From CAYLOC01 sp964385195 (GTDB taxonomy: Bacteria > Actinomycetota > Actinomycetes > Propionibacteriales > Nocardioidaceae), in NCBI GenBank assembly GCA_964385195.1, contig CAYLOC010000050.1, positions 1 through 17,693 on the forward strand: a stretch of DNA of 17,693 bases. Direction: 5' to 3'. The notes under the pieces are model-generated. The model was not told the origin of the DNA and did no database searches. It worked only from the letters and a program-made list of their open reading frames with translations. Below, one piece after another: positions 1-7,393 of this stretch. Both the position numbers and the translations under genes were made by a program. Within the stretch, counting starts at the first letter, position 1, and each line of letters begins with the position of its first letter.

Positions 1-38
1 CGCGGTAGTCACGTGCCCCGAAGACGCTGGTGGCGCGG

Positions 39-965
39 TCAGGTCAGCGCGTTGACCACACGGGAGACCGGTGGCTTCTCGATCTGCTTGCCCATCCAGA
101 CGCTGGTCTCTACGAGCGCGTCCAGGTCGACACCGGTGTCGATGCCCATTCCCTCCAACTGCCACACCAGGTCCTCGGTGGCGAGGTTGCCGGTCGCGCT
201 CTCGGCGTACGGGCAGCCGCCGAGTCCGCCGGCGGAGGAGTCGAACGTCGTCACCCCCGCCCGCAATGCCGTCAGCGCGTTGGACAGAGCCTGGCCGTAG
301 GTGTCGTGGAAGTGGCAGGCGAGCCGGCGCGTCGGTACGCCGACATCGGCGAACCCGGCGATGAGCCGCTCGACATGACCCGGCGTCGCGACACCGATGG
401 TGTCGCCCAGGGACAGCTCGTGACATCCGAGGTCGAGGAGCCGCTGCCCCGCCACGACGACCTGGGAGATCGGGACCGGTCCCTCCCACGGGTCACCGAA
501 ACACATCGAGAGGTACGCCCGCACCCGGAGGCCGGCCGCACGTGCCCGGCGTACCACCGGCTCGAACATCGCGAACTGGTCCTCCAGCGACCGGTTGAGG
601 TTGCGCTGGGCAAAGGACTCGGTGGCGCTGCCGAACACCGCGATCTCCGTCAGCCCCTTCTCCAGGGCCCGGTCCAGGCCGCGTTCGTTCGGTACCAGGG
701 CCGGCATTCGGTCCGCAGCGTCGAGGTCGAGGGCCCCGACCAGGTCCGCTGCGTCGGCGAGCTGGGGGACCCACTTGGGGTGGACGAAGCTGGTGATCTC
801 GATCGCTCGCAGCCCGGCCGCAACGAGACGGTTGATGAACTCCGCCTTGACCCCCACCGGCACCACCGCTTGCTCGTTCTGCAGCCCGTCGCGGGGGCCG
901 ACCTCATAGATCGTCACGCTGCCGGGCAGCCCGTCGGCCGGCTCGACCTGCGGGTGCCGCATCAT
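39..965 (-). CDS. mvaB: Hydroxymethylglutaryl-CoA lyase
   Basis: This 308-aa TIM-barrel lyase cleaves 3-hydroxy-3-methylglutaryl-CoA to acetoacetate and acetyl-CoA, the last step of leucine breakdown, in the cytosol. The N-terminal YEVGPRDGLQNE motif supplies the catalytic Arg25 and the metal-binding Asp26. HFHDTYG supplies metal ligands His218 and His220. The GLGGCPYA loop carries the family's active-site Cys251. The length matches bacterial family members. The ATG start overlaps the mccA stop in an ATGA arrangement, so translation is probably coupled to mccA; a second ATG follows at once. Only 38 bases remain downstream. A GTG at position 12 (minus) reading GTG-ACT-ACC-GCG could begin another gene, possibly an acyl-CoA dehydrogenase as in related operons, but four codons cannot establish that. 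Function is certain at family level; the leucine role is inferred from the neighbours. Confidence 0.95.
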   Translation of the reverse strand: MMRHPQVEPADGLPGSVTIYEVGPRDGLQNEQAVVPVGVKAEFINRLVAAGLRAIEITSFVHPKWVPQLADAADLVGALDLDAADRMPALVPNERGLDRALEKGLTEIAVFGSATESFAQRNLNRSLEDQFAMFEPVVRRARAAGLRVRAYLSMCFGDPWEGPVPISQVVVAGQRLLDLGCHELSLGDTIGVATPGHVERLIAGFADVGVPTRRLACHFHDTYGQALSNALTALRAGVTTFDSSAGGLGGCPYAESATGNLATEDLVWQLEGMGIDTGVDLDALVETSVWMGKQIEKPPVSRVVNALT

Positions 966-2941
966 CGGGAATCCTCCTGCGGGGGTTCGGCCGGTTCGAC
1001 CACGAACAACGTGGCACCGAGGTCGACCTGCTGACCCGTCTCGGCGGTCACCGTCGAGACCGTCCCGTCGAAGGGCGCCTTCATCGTCAGTTCCATCTTC
1101 ATTGCCTCCATGATGCCCAACGTCGCGCCTTCGGTCACCGGGTCACCGGGAGCCACGTGCACCGACAGCACGGTCCCGGGCATCGGTGCGCTCACGGCCC
1201 CGTCGAGCACGGCCCCCCGCGCCGCGGGTCCGAACGCGTCCGGGCGCACGAACTCATACGCCTGCCCCCGGTAGCTGACCAGCACTCCTCGGCTCCCGAG
1301 GACCACATGCCCCTCATGGACCTCACCATCGATCTCCAGGCGGGAGACGCCATCGTGTACGCCGAGGGAGCGCACCTCCCGCGAACCCAGGGGTCCGGCG
1401 ATGGCACCGCCGACGACCTCGACCGCCAACAGCCGCGTCTCGCCGTCGCTGGTCAGCTCCACCGGAACCGGTGCGGGCGGGCCGCCACAGCGCCACCCGT
1501 CGCCGGCACCGAACGGGTGCTGCGGCGCGTCGCCGTACGCCGATGCGACCGACCACGCGGCCAGTGACCAGGCGGGCGAGGGGGTCTCCAGCCGGAACTC
1601 CTCGACGTGGCTGTCCAGCCAGGAGGTGTGGATCGCGCTGTCCCGGAAGGCCCCGGAGGCGGCAAGGTCACGCAGGAAGCCGGCGTTGGTGGTGAGACCG
1701 AGGATGGCGGTGTCGTCCAACGCACCGACCAGGGCGCGGCGGGCCGCCTCGCGGGTCGCGCCGGAGGCGATGACCTTGCCCAGCATCGGGTCGTAGGACG
1801 TGCCGACACGTTGGCCGGTCTCCAAGGCGGCGTCCACCCGGGCGCGGGCCGGCCAGCTCACCAGGGTCGCGACGCCGGCCTGCGGCAGGAAACCGTGGTA
1901 GGGATCCTCGGCGTACACGCGGGCCTCGATCGCGTGACCGGAGACGGAGATGTCTTCCTGTCGCAGCGGCAGCGGGTCGCCCTGCGCGACCGTGAATTGC
2001 AACCGGACGAGGTCGCAGCCGGTGACGATCTCGGTGACGGGATGCTCGACCTGCAACCGAGTGTTCATCTCCAGCAGAAACGCCTCTTCCCCGGAGACCA
2101 GGAACTCCACGGTGCCGGCGCCGACGTACCCGATCTCGCGGCACAGGGCCACTGCGGAGGACGTCACCACCTCACGGACATGCTCGGAGATCACGGTGGC
2201 CGGAGCCTCCTCCAGCACCTTCTGGTGGCGGCGCTGCACCGAGCAGTCCCGTTCGTAGAGGTGCAGGACGGTCCCGTGGGTGTCGGCGAGCACCTGGACC
2301 TCGATGTGGCGACCGTTCTCGACGTACCGCTCGAACAGCAAGGTGTCGTCGCCGAACGCGGCGGCCGACTCCCGCTCCGCGGCGGCGATCGCATCCGGGA
2401 GATCGGCGGGGTCGCGCACGACCCGCATCCCCTTGCCTCCGCCACCCGCGGCGGCCTTGACCAGCAGGGGAAAGCCGACCTGTGCGCCGATCTCCTCGGC
2501 GTCGGCCGGATGGGTGGAGTCGGCGCTGACGTCGGCGGCGGGGATGACGGGCACCCCGGCGGCGACGGCGATCTCGCGGGAGCGGTCCTTGCGGCCCATC
2601 GCCTCCATCGCCTCCGGCGTCGGGCCGATGAACGTCAGACCGGCGTCGGCCACGGACCGGGCGAACTCGGCACGCTCGGAGAGGAACCCGTACCCGGGGT
2701 GGATCGCGTCGGCGCCGGCGCGTTTCGCGGCGTCGAGGATGGCCGGGATCGATAGGTAGGACTCGGTGGCCGGGGGCGGGCCGATCCGGACGGCGGTATC
2801 GGCCTCGCGGACGTGCGGAGCATCCCGGTCGGCGTCGCTGTAGACCGCGACGCTGCGCAGTCCGGCCTCGGCGGCGGCCCGGATCACCCGGATCGCGATC
2901 TCCCCGCGGTTGGCCACCAGGACGGTGCCGAACCTGCTCAT
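962..2941 (-). CDS. mccA: Methylcrotonyl-CoA carboxylase biotin-containing alpha subunit
   Basis: This 659-aa subunit carboxylates its own biotin using ATP and bicarbonate and hands the carboxyl group to the beta subunit. In order it shows the biotin carboxylase N-domain (VLVANRGEIAIRVIRAA near residue 7), the ATP-grasp glycine loop GGGGKGMRVV, the RDCSVQRRHQK and EMNTRLQVEHPVTE motifs, the biotin carboxylase C-domain (GHAIEARVYAEDP), a linker domain, and a C-terminal biotinyl domain with EAMKM, where Lys615 is the biotinylation site. Biotin carboxylase and carrier fused in one chain is typical of acyl-CoA carboxylases of the MCC/PCC type. The pairing with an MCC-type beta subunit and HMG-CoA lyase favours 3-methylcrotonyl-CoA as substrate. 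An SD-like AGGAAGG lies about 7 nt before the ATG. The gene follows mccB across a 108-bp gap holding a perfect inverted repeat, and overlaps mvaB by 4 nt. An accA-type subunit shared with other carboxylases is the main alternative. Confidence 0.93.
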   Translation of the reverse strand: MSRFGTVLVANRGEIAIRVIRAAAEAGLRSVAVYSDADRDAPHVREADTAVRIGPPPATESYLSIPAILDAAKRAGADAIHPGYGFLSERAEFARSVADAGLTFIGPTPEAMEAMGRKDRSREIAVAAGVPVIPAADVSADSTHPADAEEIGAQVGFPLLVKAAAGGGGKGMRVVRDPADLPDAIAAAERESAAAFGDDTLLFERYVENGRHIEVQVLADTHGTVLHLYERDCSVQRRHQKVLEEAPATVISEHVREVVTSSAVALCREIGYVGAGTVEFLVSGEEAFLLEMNTRLQVEHPVTEIVTGCDLVRLQFTVAQGDPLPLRQEDISVSGHAIEARVYAEDPYHGFLPQAGVATLVSWPARARVDAALETGQRVGTSYDPMLGKVIASGATREAARRALVGALDDTAILGLTTNAGFLRDLAASGAFRDSAIHTSWLDSHVEEFRLETPSPAWSLAAWSVASAYGDAPQHPFGAGDGWRCGGPPAPVPVELTSDGETRLLAVEVVGGAIAGPLGSREVRSLGVHDGVSRLEIDGEVHEGHVVLGSRGVLVSYRGQAYEFVRPDAFGPAARGAVLDGAVSAPMPGTVLSVHVAPGDPVTEGATLGIMEAMKMELTMKAPFDGTVSTVTAETGQQVDLGATLFVVEPAEPPQEDSR

Positions 2942-2959
2942 CTCCTCACCTTCCTCTTC

Positions 2960-3044
2960 CGCCGAGACGTCAGAACTTCCGCTCTTTTCTCGGCGTGTCG
3001 TGGCACTTTTGACCTCTCGATGCGGAAGTTCTGACGTCTCGGCG
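2960..3044. repeat. Perfect 23-bp inverted repeat between mccB and mccA
   Basis: Positions 2960-2982 and 3022-3044 are exact reverse complements (23 of 23), separated by 39 nt. The repeat begins 5 nt after the mccB stop codon and ends just before the mccA SD region, so it fills the gap between two genes of one operon. Positions 2989-2995 in the spacer repeat the end of the right arm and could pair instead with 2960-2966, so two mutually exclusive folds are possible. There is no U-tract. It could be an attenuator or partial terminator, a processing/stability element, or an inserted palindromic repeat; the sequence does not decide. Confidence 0.85.
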
Positions 3045-3049
3045 TGGGG

Positions 3050-4636
3050 TCACATCCGGAAGACGCCGTACGACGGCTCGGGGATCGGCGCGTTCGCGGC
3101 GGCAGCCAGCCCCATCCCGAGCACGCGCCGGGTGTCCACCGGGTCGATGACGCCGTCGTCCCACAACCGGGCCGTGGAGTAGTACGGCGACCCCTGCGTC
3201 TCGTACTGCTCGCGGATGGGCGCCTTGAACGCCTCCTCGTCGGTGCTCGACCACGCATCACCACGGGCCTCCAGGGCATCGCGACGGACCGTGGCCAGCA
3301 CCGACGCCGCCTGCTCCCCGCCCATCACCGAGATCCGCGCGTTCGGCCACATCCACAGGAACCGCGGGTCGTAGGCGCGTCCGCACATGCCGTAGTTGCC
3401 CGCGCCGAACGACCCGCCGATGACCACGGTGAACTTCGGCACCACCGAACACGCGACCGCGGTGACCAGCTTCGCGCCGTCCTTGGCGATGCCGCCGGCC
3501 TCGTAGTCCCGACCGACCATGAACCCGGAGATGTTCTGCAGGAAGACCAGCGGTACCCGACGCTGGTTGCACAGCTCGATGAAGTGTGCGCCCTTCAACG
3601 ACGAGGAGGAGAACAGGATGCCGTTGTTGGCGACGATCCCCACCTCGTAGCCCCAGATACGTGCGAACCCGCAGACCAGCGTCTCGCCGTACAGTGCCTT
3701 GAACTCGTGCAGCCGGGAGCCGTCGACGATGCGCCGGATGACCTCGCGGACGTCGTACGGGGTGCGGGTGTCGACCGGAACGACGTCATAGAGCTCCGCG
3801 GGATCCTCGGCGGGGGGCTCCGGTTCGGCCCGGGCGAGCGACGCCGGCGCCGCCGGGCCGAGAGTCTCCACGATGGAGCGCATGATGGCCAGCGCCTCGT
3901 TGTCGTCGGCCGCGAGGTGGTCGGCGACACCGGAGGTGCGGGCGTGCACGTCGCCGCCGCCGAGCTCCTCGGCGGTGACCACCTCACCCGTGGCCGCCTT
4001 CACCAGCGGCGGGCCGCCGAGGAAGATCGTGCCCTCGTTCCGGACGATGATCGACTCGTCGGCCATGGCCGGGACGTAGGCGCCGCCGGCGGTGCAGGAC
4101 CCCATCACCGACGCGATCTGCGGGATGCCGAGCCCCGACAGGGTGGCCTGGTTGTAGAAGATCCGGCCGAAGTGCTCCCGGTCGGGGAACACCTGGTCCT
4201 GCAGCGGCAGGAACGCCCCGCCGGAGTCCACCAGGTACAGGCAGGGCAGGCGGTTGTCGCGGGCGACCTGCTGGGCGCGGAGGTGTTTCTTGACCGTCAG
4301 CGGGTAGTACGTGCCGCCCTTCACCGTGGCGTCGTTGGCGACGACCACGCACTCCCGGCCGCTGACCCGGCCGATCCCGGTGACGATGCCGGCGCTGGGG
4401 ACGGGGTCGTCGTACACCTCGTGCGCGGCCAACGGGGAGAGCTCCAGGAACGGTGACCCGGGGTCGAGCAGTCGGTCAACCCGGTCACGCACCAGCATCT
4501 TGCCGCGGTCGGTGTGCCGGGTGCGGGCGCGATCTGATCCGCCGCGTCGTACGGCGGCGAGCCGGCCTCGAAGCTCCGCTACCAGGTCGCGCAGCGAGCC
4601 GGAGACCGGCGGGGACTCCGTTGGCTGCTCGGACAT
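3050..4636 (-). CDS. mccB: Methylcrotonyl-CoA carboxylase carboxyltransferase beta subunit
   Basis: This 528-aa carboxyltransferase moves the carboxyl group from carboxybiotin to 3-methylcrotonyl-CoA, giving 3-methylglutaconyl-CoA. It has the two crotonase-fold halves of the family. The N-terminal half carries GSCTAGGAYVPAMADE and GGPPLVKAATGE, both typical of MCC beta rather than propionyl-CoA carboxylase. The C-terminal half carries GGSFGAGNYGMCGRAY followed by PNARISVMGGEQAA. The length is close to MCC beta subunits (about 535 aa). The frame is open for 24 more codons upstream, but the start chosen is the ATG at 4636 because GGAGG (4641-4645) precedes it by 4 nt and the protein then begins as homologues do. 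It is the first gene of the mccB-mccA-mvaB unit and has its own promoter-like sequence. Other acyl-CoA carboxylases of this clan (for example geranyl-CoA) are less likely. Confidence 0.93.
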   Translation of the reverse strand: MSEQPTESPPVSGSLRDLVAELRGRLAAVRRGGSDRARTRHTDRGKMLVRDRVDRLLDPGSPFLELSPLAAHEVYDDPVPSAGIVTGIGRVSGRECVVVANDATVKGGTYYPLTVKKHLRAQQVARDNRLPCLYLVDSGGAFLPLQDQVFPDREHFGRIFYNQATLSGLGIPQIASVMGSCTAGGAYVPAMADESIIVRNEGTIFLGGPPLVKAATGEVVTAEELGGGDVHARTSGVADHLAADDNEALAIMRSIVETLGPAAPASLARAEPEPPAEDPAELYDVVPVDTRTPYDVREVIRRIVDGSRLHEFKALYGETLVCGFARIWGYEVGIVANNGILFSSSSLKGAHFIELCNQRRVPLVFLQNISGFMVGRDYEAGGIAKDGAKLVTAVACSVVPKFTVVIGGSFGAGNYGMCGRAYDPRFLWMWPNARISVMGGEQAASVLATVRRDALEARGDAWSSTDEEAFKAPIREQYETQGSPYYSTARLWDDGVIDPVDTRRVLGMGLAAAANAPIPEPSYGVFRM

Positions 4637-4640
4637 GGGC

Positions 4641-4645
4641 CCTCC
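4641..4645 (-). promoter_or_regulatory. Ribosome binding site deciding the mccB start
   Basis: GGAGG on the minus strand, 4 nt before the ATG at 4636. It selects this start over the more upstream possible start at 4708, whose extra 24 residues lie over the promoter-like sequence. Confidence 0.7.
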
Positions 4646-4676
4646 GGTTCTGATCACCGCGCTGCTGGCGTTCCTG

Positions 4677-4705
4677 AGGCTATCGGTCCCCCGCGTGGTG
4701 GCCAA
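4677..4705 (-). promoter_or_regulatory. Predicted promoter of the mccB-mccA-mvaB operon
   Basis: Reading the minus strand, TTGGCC (4705-4700) is followed after exactly 17 nt by TAGCCT (4682-4677), a fair match to actinobacterial housekeeping -35 (TTGACA) and -10 (TANNNT) boxes. Transcription would begin near 4670, giving a leader of about 30 nt that contains the mccB SD. It lies in the araC-mccB gap, so the carboxylase operon can be expressed without read-through from the regulator gene. This is a pattern match only. Confidence 0.5.
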
Positions 4706-4717
4706 CACCGGCGGTCG

Positions 4718-5521
4718 TCAGCCGCTCGCGGACTCATGCCGGTAGCCGCTCGCAGTGAATCCGAGCACCGTACGGAAGTCGCGGGCCAGGTGGGCCTGGT
4801 CGGCGTACCCCAGGTCCGCGGCGATCCGCGCCAGGTCGGCATCGGGGTGTTCCCGCACGTGCGCCGCCGCCTCCTGGAGCCGCCGGCGGCGGATCATGGC
4901 CGACGGCGTCAGTCCGACATAGACACGGGCGAGTCGCTGCAGGGTCCGGGGGGAGACGTGGAGGGCAGCGGCCACGTCACCGAGCGTGACCAGGTCGGGG
5001 TCGGAGTCGATGCGTGCGGCCATCGCATTGGCCAGCCGGGCCGGCTCACCGGGAGCCGCGACCCGGGCGCCGAGCCAGGCGGCGAACTCGGCGACGGCGC
5101 GAACCCGGTGCTTCCCGGAGTCCTGCGGTTGCGTCATCTCGTGCGCGACGCGACGGTGCAGATCGGGGAGTGACAACGGCAGGTACTGGTCGCGCAGTGC
5201 GGTGGGATCGTCGGTGAACGCGGGTACGGCGGCCGGACGCAGGAGGGCGCCGACGGCCCAGCCGGCCCCGGTGAGGTCGCGGTGGGAGGTCCGCGTCGCC
5301 GGGCCGGACAGTCCCACCATCCCCGGTTCCACCACCAGGTTGCACGCGGGGAAGGCGATCAACTGCTGCCGGGAGATACGACCCGGCGGCACATCCCACT
5401 CCGGAATCCAGAACCACCGGACAAGTTCTGCCACCTCGTCTGGCGGCTCGACCCGGGTGAAGGTCGGGAGGCGGGCCGGGTAGAGCACCCCGCGCCCCTC
5501 CGGGTGCTCGCTGGTGGGCAT
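4718..5521 (-). CDS. AraC-family transcriptional regulator
   Basis: With the chosen start this is a 267-aa regulator. The N-terminal part (about residues 12-115, with the run YPARLPTFTRVEPPDEVAEL) resembles the cupin-like sensing domain (DUF6597 type) of actinobacterial AraC proteins. The C-terminal part (about 170-262) is a double helix-turn-helix: a first HTH in LGDVAAALHVSPRTLQRLAR, and a second in ARIAADLGYADQAHLARDFR followed by the GFTASGYR tail of the AraC signature. The ATG at 5521 is preferred to the GTG at 5560 because the family begins close to the YPARLP run and because TACGCT stands 6 nt before this ATG, which fits a leaderless message. It is divergent from a VOC gene, the most likely target. 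It also lies upstream of mccB in the same direction, but mccB appears to have its own promoter. The ligand is unknown. Confidence 0.88.
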   Translation of the reverse strand: MPTSEHPEGRGVLYPARLPTFTRVEPPDEVAELVRWFWIPEWDVPPGRISRQQLIAFPACNLVVEPGMVGLSGPATRTSHRDLTGAGWAVGALLRPAAVPAFTDDPTALRDQYLPLSLPDLHRRVAHEMTQPQDSGKHRVRAVAEFAAWLGARVAAPGEPARLANAMAARIDSDPDLVTLGDVAAALHVSPRTLQRLARVYVGLTPSAMIRRRRLQEAAAHVREHPDADLARIAADLGYADQAHLARDFRTVLGFTASGYRHESASG

Positions 5522-5588
5522 ACCAGCAGCGTAGAACCTGTCGCGAATCTCCAAGCCCACTGTCGGCTACCGGCCTACCGTCATCTCC
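5522..5588. promoter_or_regulatory. Shared divergent promoter region of araC and the VOC gene
   Basis: This 67-bp region holds both promoters. TACGCT on the minus strand (5533-5528) stands 6 nt before the araC ATG. TACCGT on the plus strand (5576-5581) stands 7 nt before the VOC ATG. Both fit TANNNT boxes of leaderless transcripts, and neither gene has an SD. Between them, on the minus strand, CGGTAG occurs twice 8 nt apart (within 5563-5580), a possible half-site pair for the AraC protein. Boxes and repeats are seen; their function is inferred. Confidence 0.45.
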
Positions 5589-6086
5589 ATGACAGAGAAC
5601 ACCACGGCAGCCGACGGCGCGTACACCACCAACGGCATCCCGCACGGAGCCTCCAGCCTCACCCCGTTCCTCGCGATCCCCGACGCCCGGGGCGCCATCG
5701 AGTTCTACCGCGACGTGTTCGGCGTACGGGTGGTCGACGTCACCGAGATGGGCGGCCACGTCGCGCACGCCGTCCTCGACTTCGGCAACGGGATGCTGCA
5801 ACTGGGAGAGCCCGCGCCGGACTACCACCTGGTGGCCCCGCCGGCGGGCGAGGACGACTGCTACTCCCTCGGGCTGTACTGCTCCGACGCCGACGCCCTG
5901 GTCGCCAAGGCCGAGGCGGCCGGGGCGACGGTGCGCGAGCCACTGACCACGTTCGTCTCCGGCGACCGGTTCGCGAGCATCCGGGACCCCTTCGGCGTCC
6001 GCTGGTCGGTCATGACCCGGGTCGAGGATCTCTCGGAGGAGGAGAGCGCGCGCCGGGTCGCCGAGTGGGCGAAACAGAACGCCTGA
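5589..6086 (+). CDS. VOC-superfamily (glyoxalase/PhnB-like) protein
   Basis: This 165-aa cytosolic protein has one vicinal-oxygen-chelate domain (about residues 22-142) after a short polar N-terminus. It starts with the typical LTPFLAIPDARGAIEFYRDVFG run and ends with SGDRFASIRDPFGVRWSV. GHVAHAVLDFGNGMLQLGE is the central beta strand pair that in PhnB-like proteins carries a metal ligand or a relic of one. The family includes glyoxalase I, fosfomycin/bleomycin resistance proteins, dioxygenases and many uncharacterised proteins, and the sequence does not allow a choice among them. It is transcribed divergently from an AraC regulator with 67 bp between them, so it is probably that regulator's target. 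A TANNNT box 7 nt before the ATG and the lack of an SD suggest a leaderless message. A sulfotransferase-like gene follows after 83 nt with its own possible -10 box. Confidence 0.85.
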   Translation: MTENTTAADGAYTTNGIPHGASSLTPFLAIPDARGAIEFYRDVFGVRVVDVTEMGGHVAHAVLDFGNGMLQLGEPAPDYHLVAPPAGEDDCYSLGLYCSDADALVAKAEAAGATVREPLTTFVSGDRFASIRDPFGVRWSVMTRVEDLSEEESARRVAEWAKQNA

Positions 6087-6169
6087 CCACGCCGACCCGG
6101 AGGGACGCTTTAGGCTAGGCCCTGTCGCACCCCGCGCAGACGGGATCAGAGGAAGGTCGACGGATAGCT

Positions 6170-7387
6170 TTGGCGCAGCGGGTCTTCGTGCACGTAGGCA
6201 CCCCGGACTCGGGCCTGGCGGCCCTGGAACGGACCGTGTGGCGCCACTCCCGCACACTGCGCCAGCATCGGCTGCTGATCCCCGGCGAGCGACACCTGCA
6301 CCTGGCTGCGGCCCGAACGATGGCACGCCGATCACCGCGATTGTCCCGGAGCGGCAACCCGTCCTCGGCATGGGAGCAACTCGTCGAGCACACACGGAAC
6401 TGGGACGGCGACGTCCTGATCTGCCACGAGCGGTTGTCCTACGCGACGCAGAGCGCGGCCACTGCGGCGCTGGCCAGTCTCGGGGACCACGAGGTCCATC
6501 TCGTCGTGACCTCCCGCCCGCCGCACCGCCAGGCCGAGTCCACGTGGCAGCGGCAGCTGCGCAGCGGGTCGACCGCGACGTACGACGCGTTCTTGAACCG
6601 ACTCCGTGACTCCCGGAACCGGCCGACCCCGTTCTGGCACGCACACGCCCTGGTCGGCATCCTCGACCGCTGGGCCAAGACGCTGGATCCGAAGCGGGTG
6701 CATGTGCTCACGGTCCCCGCCAGCGGGGATGCCTCGGTGGTCTGGAAACGGTATGCGAGCCTGCTCGGTGTCGATCCGGGCGCCTGCACGCCGCAGCCAT
6801 CGACGCCGCTCCTGGGGGCAGCACAGACGGAGTTCCTGCGCCGGATGCATGCCGCCGGCGACTACCGGTTCCGGGACAGCTCACGAGACCCGTGGTCGCG
6901 GAAACTGCTTGCGATGAAGGTGCTCAGCGCCGCGCCGGACACGCAACCGATCGCCATCCCTTCCGCGCACCGGGAGTGGCTGACGCAACGGGGCGCCCAG
7001 TTGGGGAGGGCCATCCTCGAACGCGGCTGCGACGTCGTCGGTGCGGTGGACGAGCTGGAAACAGCCCCTGACTCCGACGGCGGTGGCCTTCCGGCGGAAG
7101 CCTCCAACGAGGAGATCGAGGCGGTGGCGGAGTGGACCATCGGCAGACTGCAGGAGGAGTGGGTACGGCTGGAGTCCTCCTACCCTCCACCGTCGGTGAA
7201 TGTGACCGACGGGATCCCCGGCGCCTGGGAGATGCTGGAACATATCCGCGCCGCGAAGACCGGCAGCAGCGTCCGCCCGGCACCCCCGGACCGGTCGCGG
7301 ACGCTGCCGAAGATCCTGGAGTCGGTGCGCGGCCTGCGGCTGCGGATACCGACTCCGGAGTCACACCACGACACCCGGGCCCCCTGA
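6170..7387 (+). CDS. Sulfotransferase-like P-loop protein with altered phosphosulfate-binding loop
   Basis: This 405-aa protein resembles a widespread actinobacterial family of PAPS-sulfotransferase-like proteins of unknown substrate. The resemblance lies in RVFVHVGTP at the N-terminus, the region LASLGDHEVHLVVTSRPPHRQ (usually VVTARDLARQ), TWQRQLRSG, the FW...W.. stretch, and PKRVHVLTVP. In relatives the first strand runs into PKTGTTYLQ, the 5'-phosphosulfate loop; here it reads PDSGLAAL, with Asp13 for the usual Lys and no Thr pair, so PAPS binding is doubtful. A charged C-terminal extension (about residues 290-405) ends in a basic segment. No signal peptide or membrane segment is seen. The start is TTG, because no ATG or GTG lies upstream in frame after the stop at 6116 and later starts would cut the first strand. 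GGAAGG lies 13 nt before it and TAGGCT (6111-6116) could be its -10 box. It converges with the MFS gene across 6 nt. Confidence 0.75.
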   Translation: MAQRVFVHVGTPDSGLAALERTVWRHSRTLRQHRLLIPGERHLHLAAARTMARRSPRLSRSGNPSSAWEQLVEHTRNWDGDVLICHERLSYATQSAATAALASLGDHEVHLVVTSRPPHRQAESTWQRQLRSGSTATYDAFLNRLRDSRNRPTPFWHAHALVGILDRWAKTLDPKRVHVLTVPASGDASVVWKRYASLLGVDPGACTPQPSTPLLGAAQTEFLRRMHAAGDYRFRDSSRDPWSRKLLAMKVLSAAPDTQPIAIPSAHREWLTQRGAQLGRAILERGCDVVGAVDELETAPDSDGGGLPAEASNEEIEAVAEWTIGRLQEEWVRLESSYPPPSVNVTDGIPGAWEMLEHIRAAKTGSSVRPAPPDRSRTLPKILESVRGLRLRIPTPESHHDTRAP

Positions 7388-7393
7388 CCACCC

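Noticed and set aside
1607..4456. Two long plus-strand frames (1607-2755 and 3044-4456) opposite mccA and mccB
   Set aside because: Both lie opposite well-identified carboxylase genes and their translations resemble no protein family.
4637..4708. Longer mccB with 24 extra N-terminal residues
   Set aside because: The extension covers the predicted promoter and SD, and family proteins begin near the ATG at 4636.
4718..5521. The AraC protein as regulator of leucine catabolism
   Set aside because: A promoter-like sequence separates it from mccB, and the divergent VOC gene shares its promoter region, so position alone does not support that role.
5046..6644. A minus-strand frame of about 530 codons crossing araC, the VOC gene and the sulfotransferase-like gene
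   Set aside because: It runs through three genes with clear family motifs in other frames, including across the divergent promoter, and reads as low-complexity sequence.
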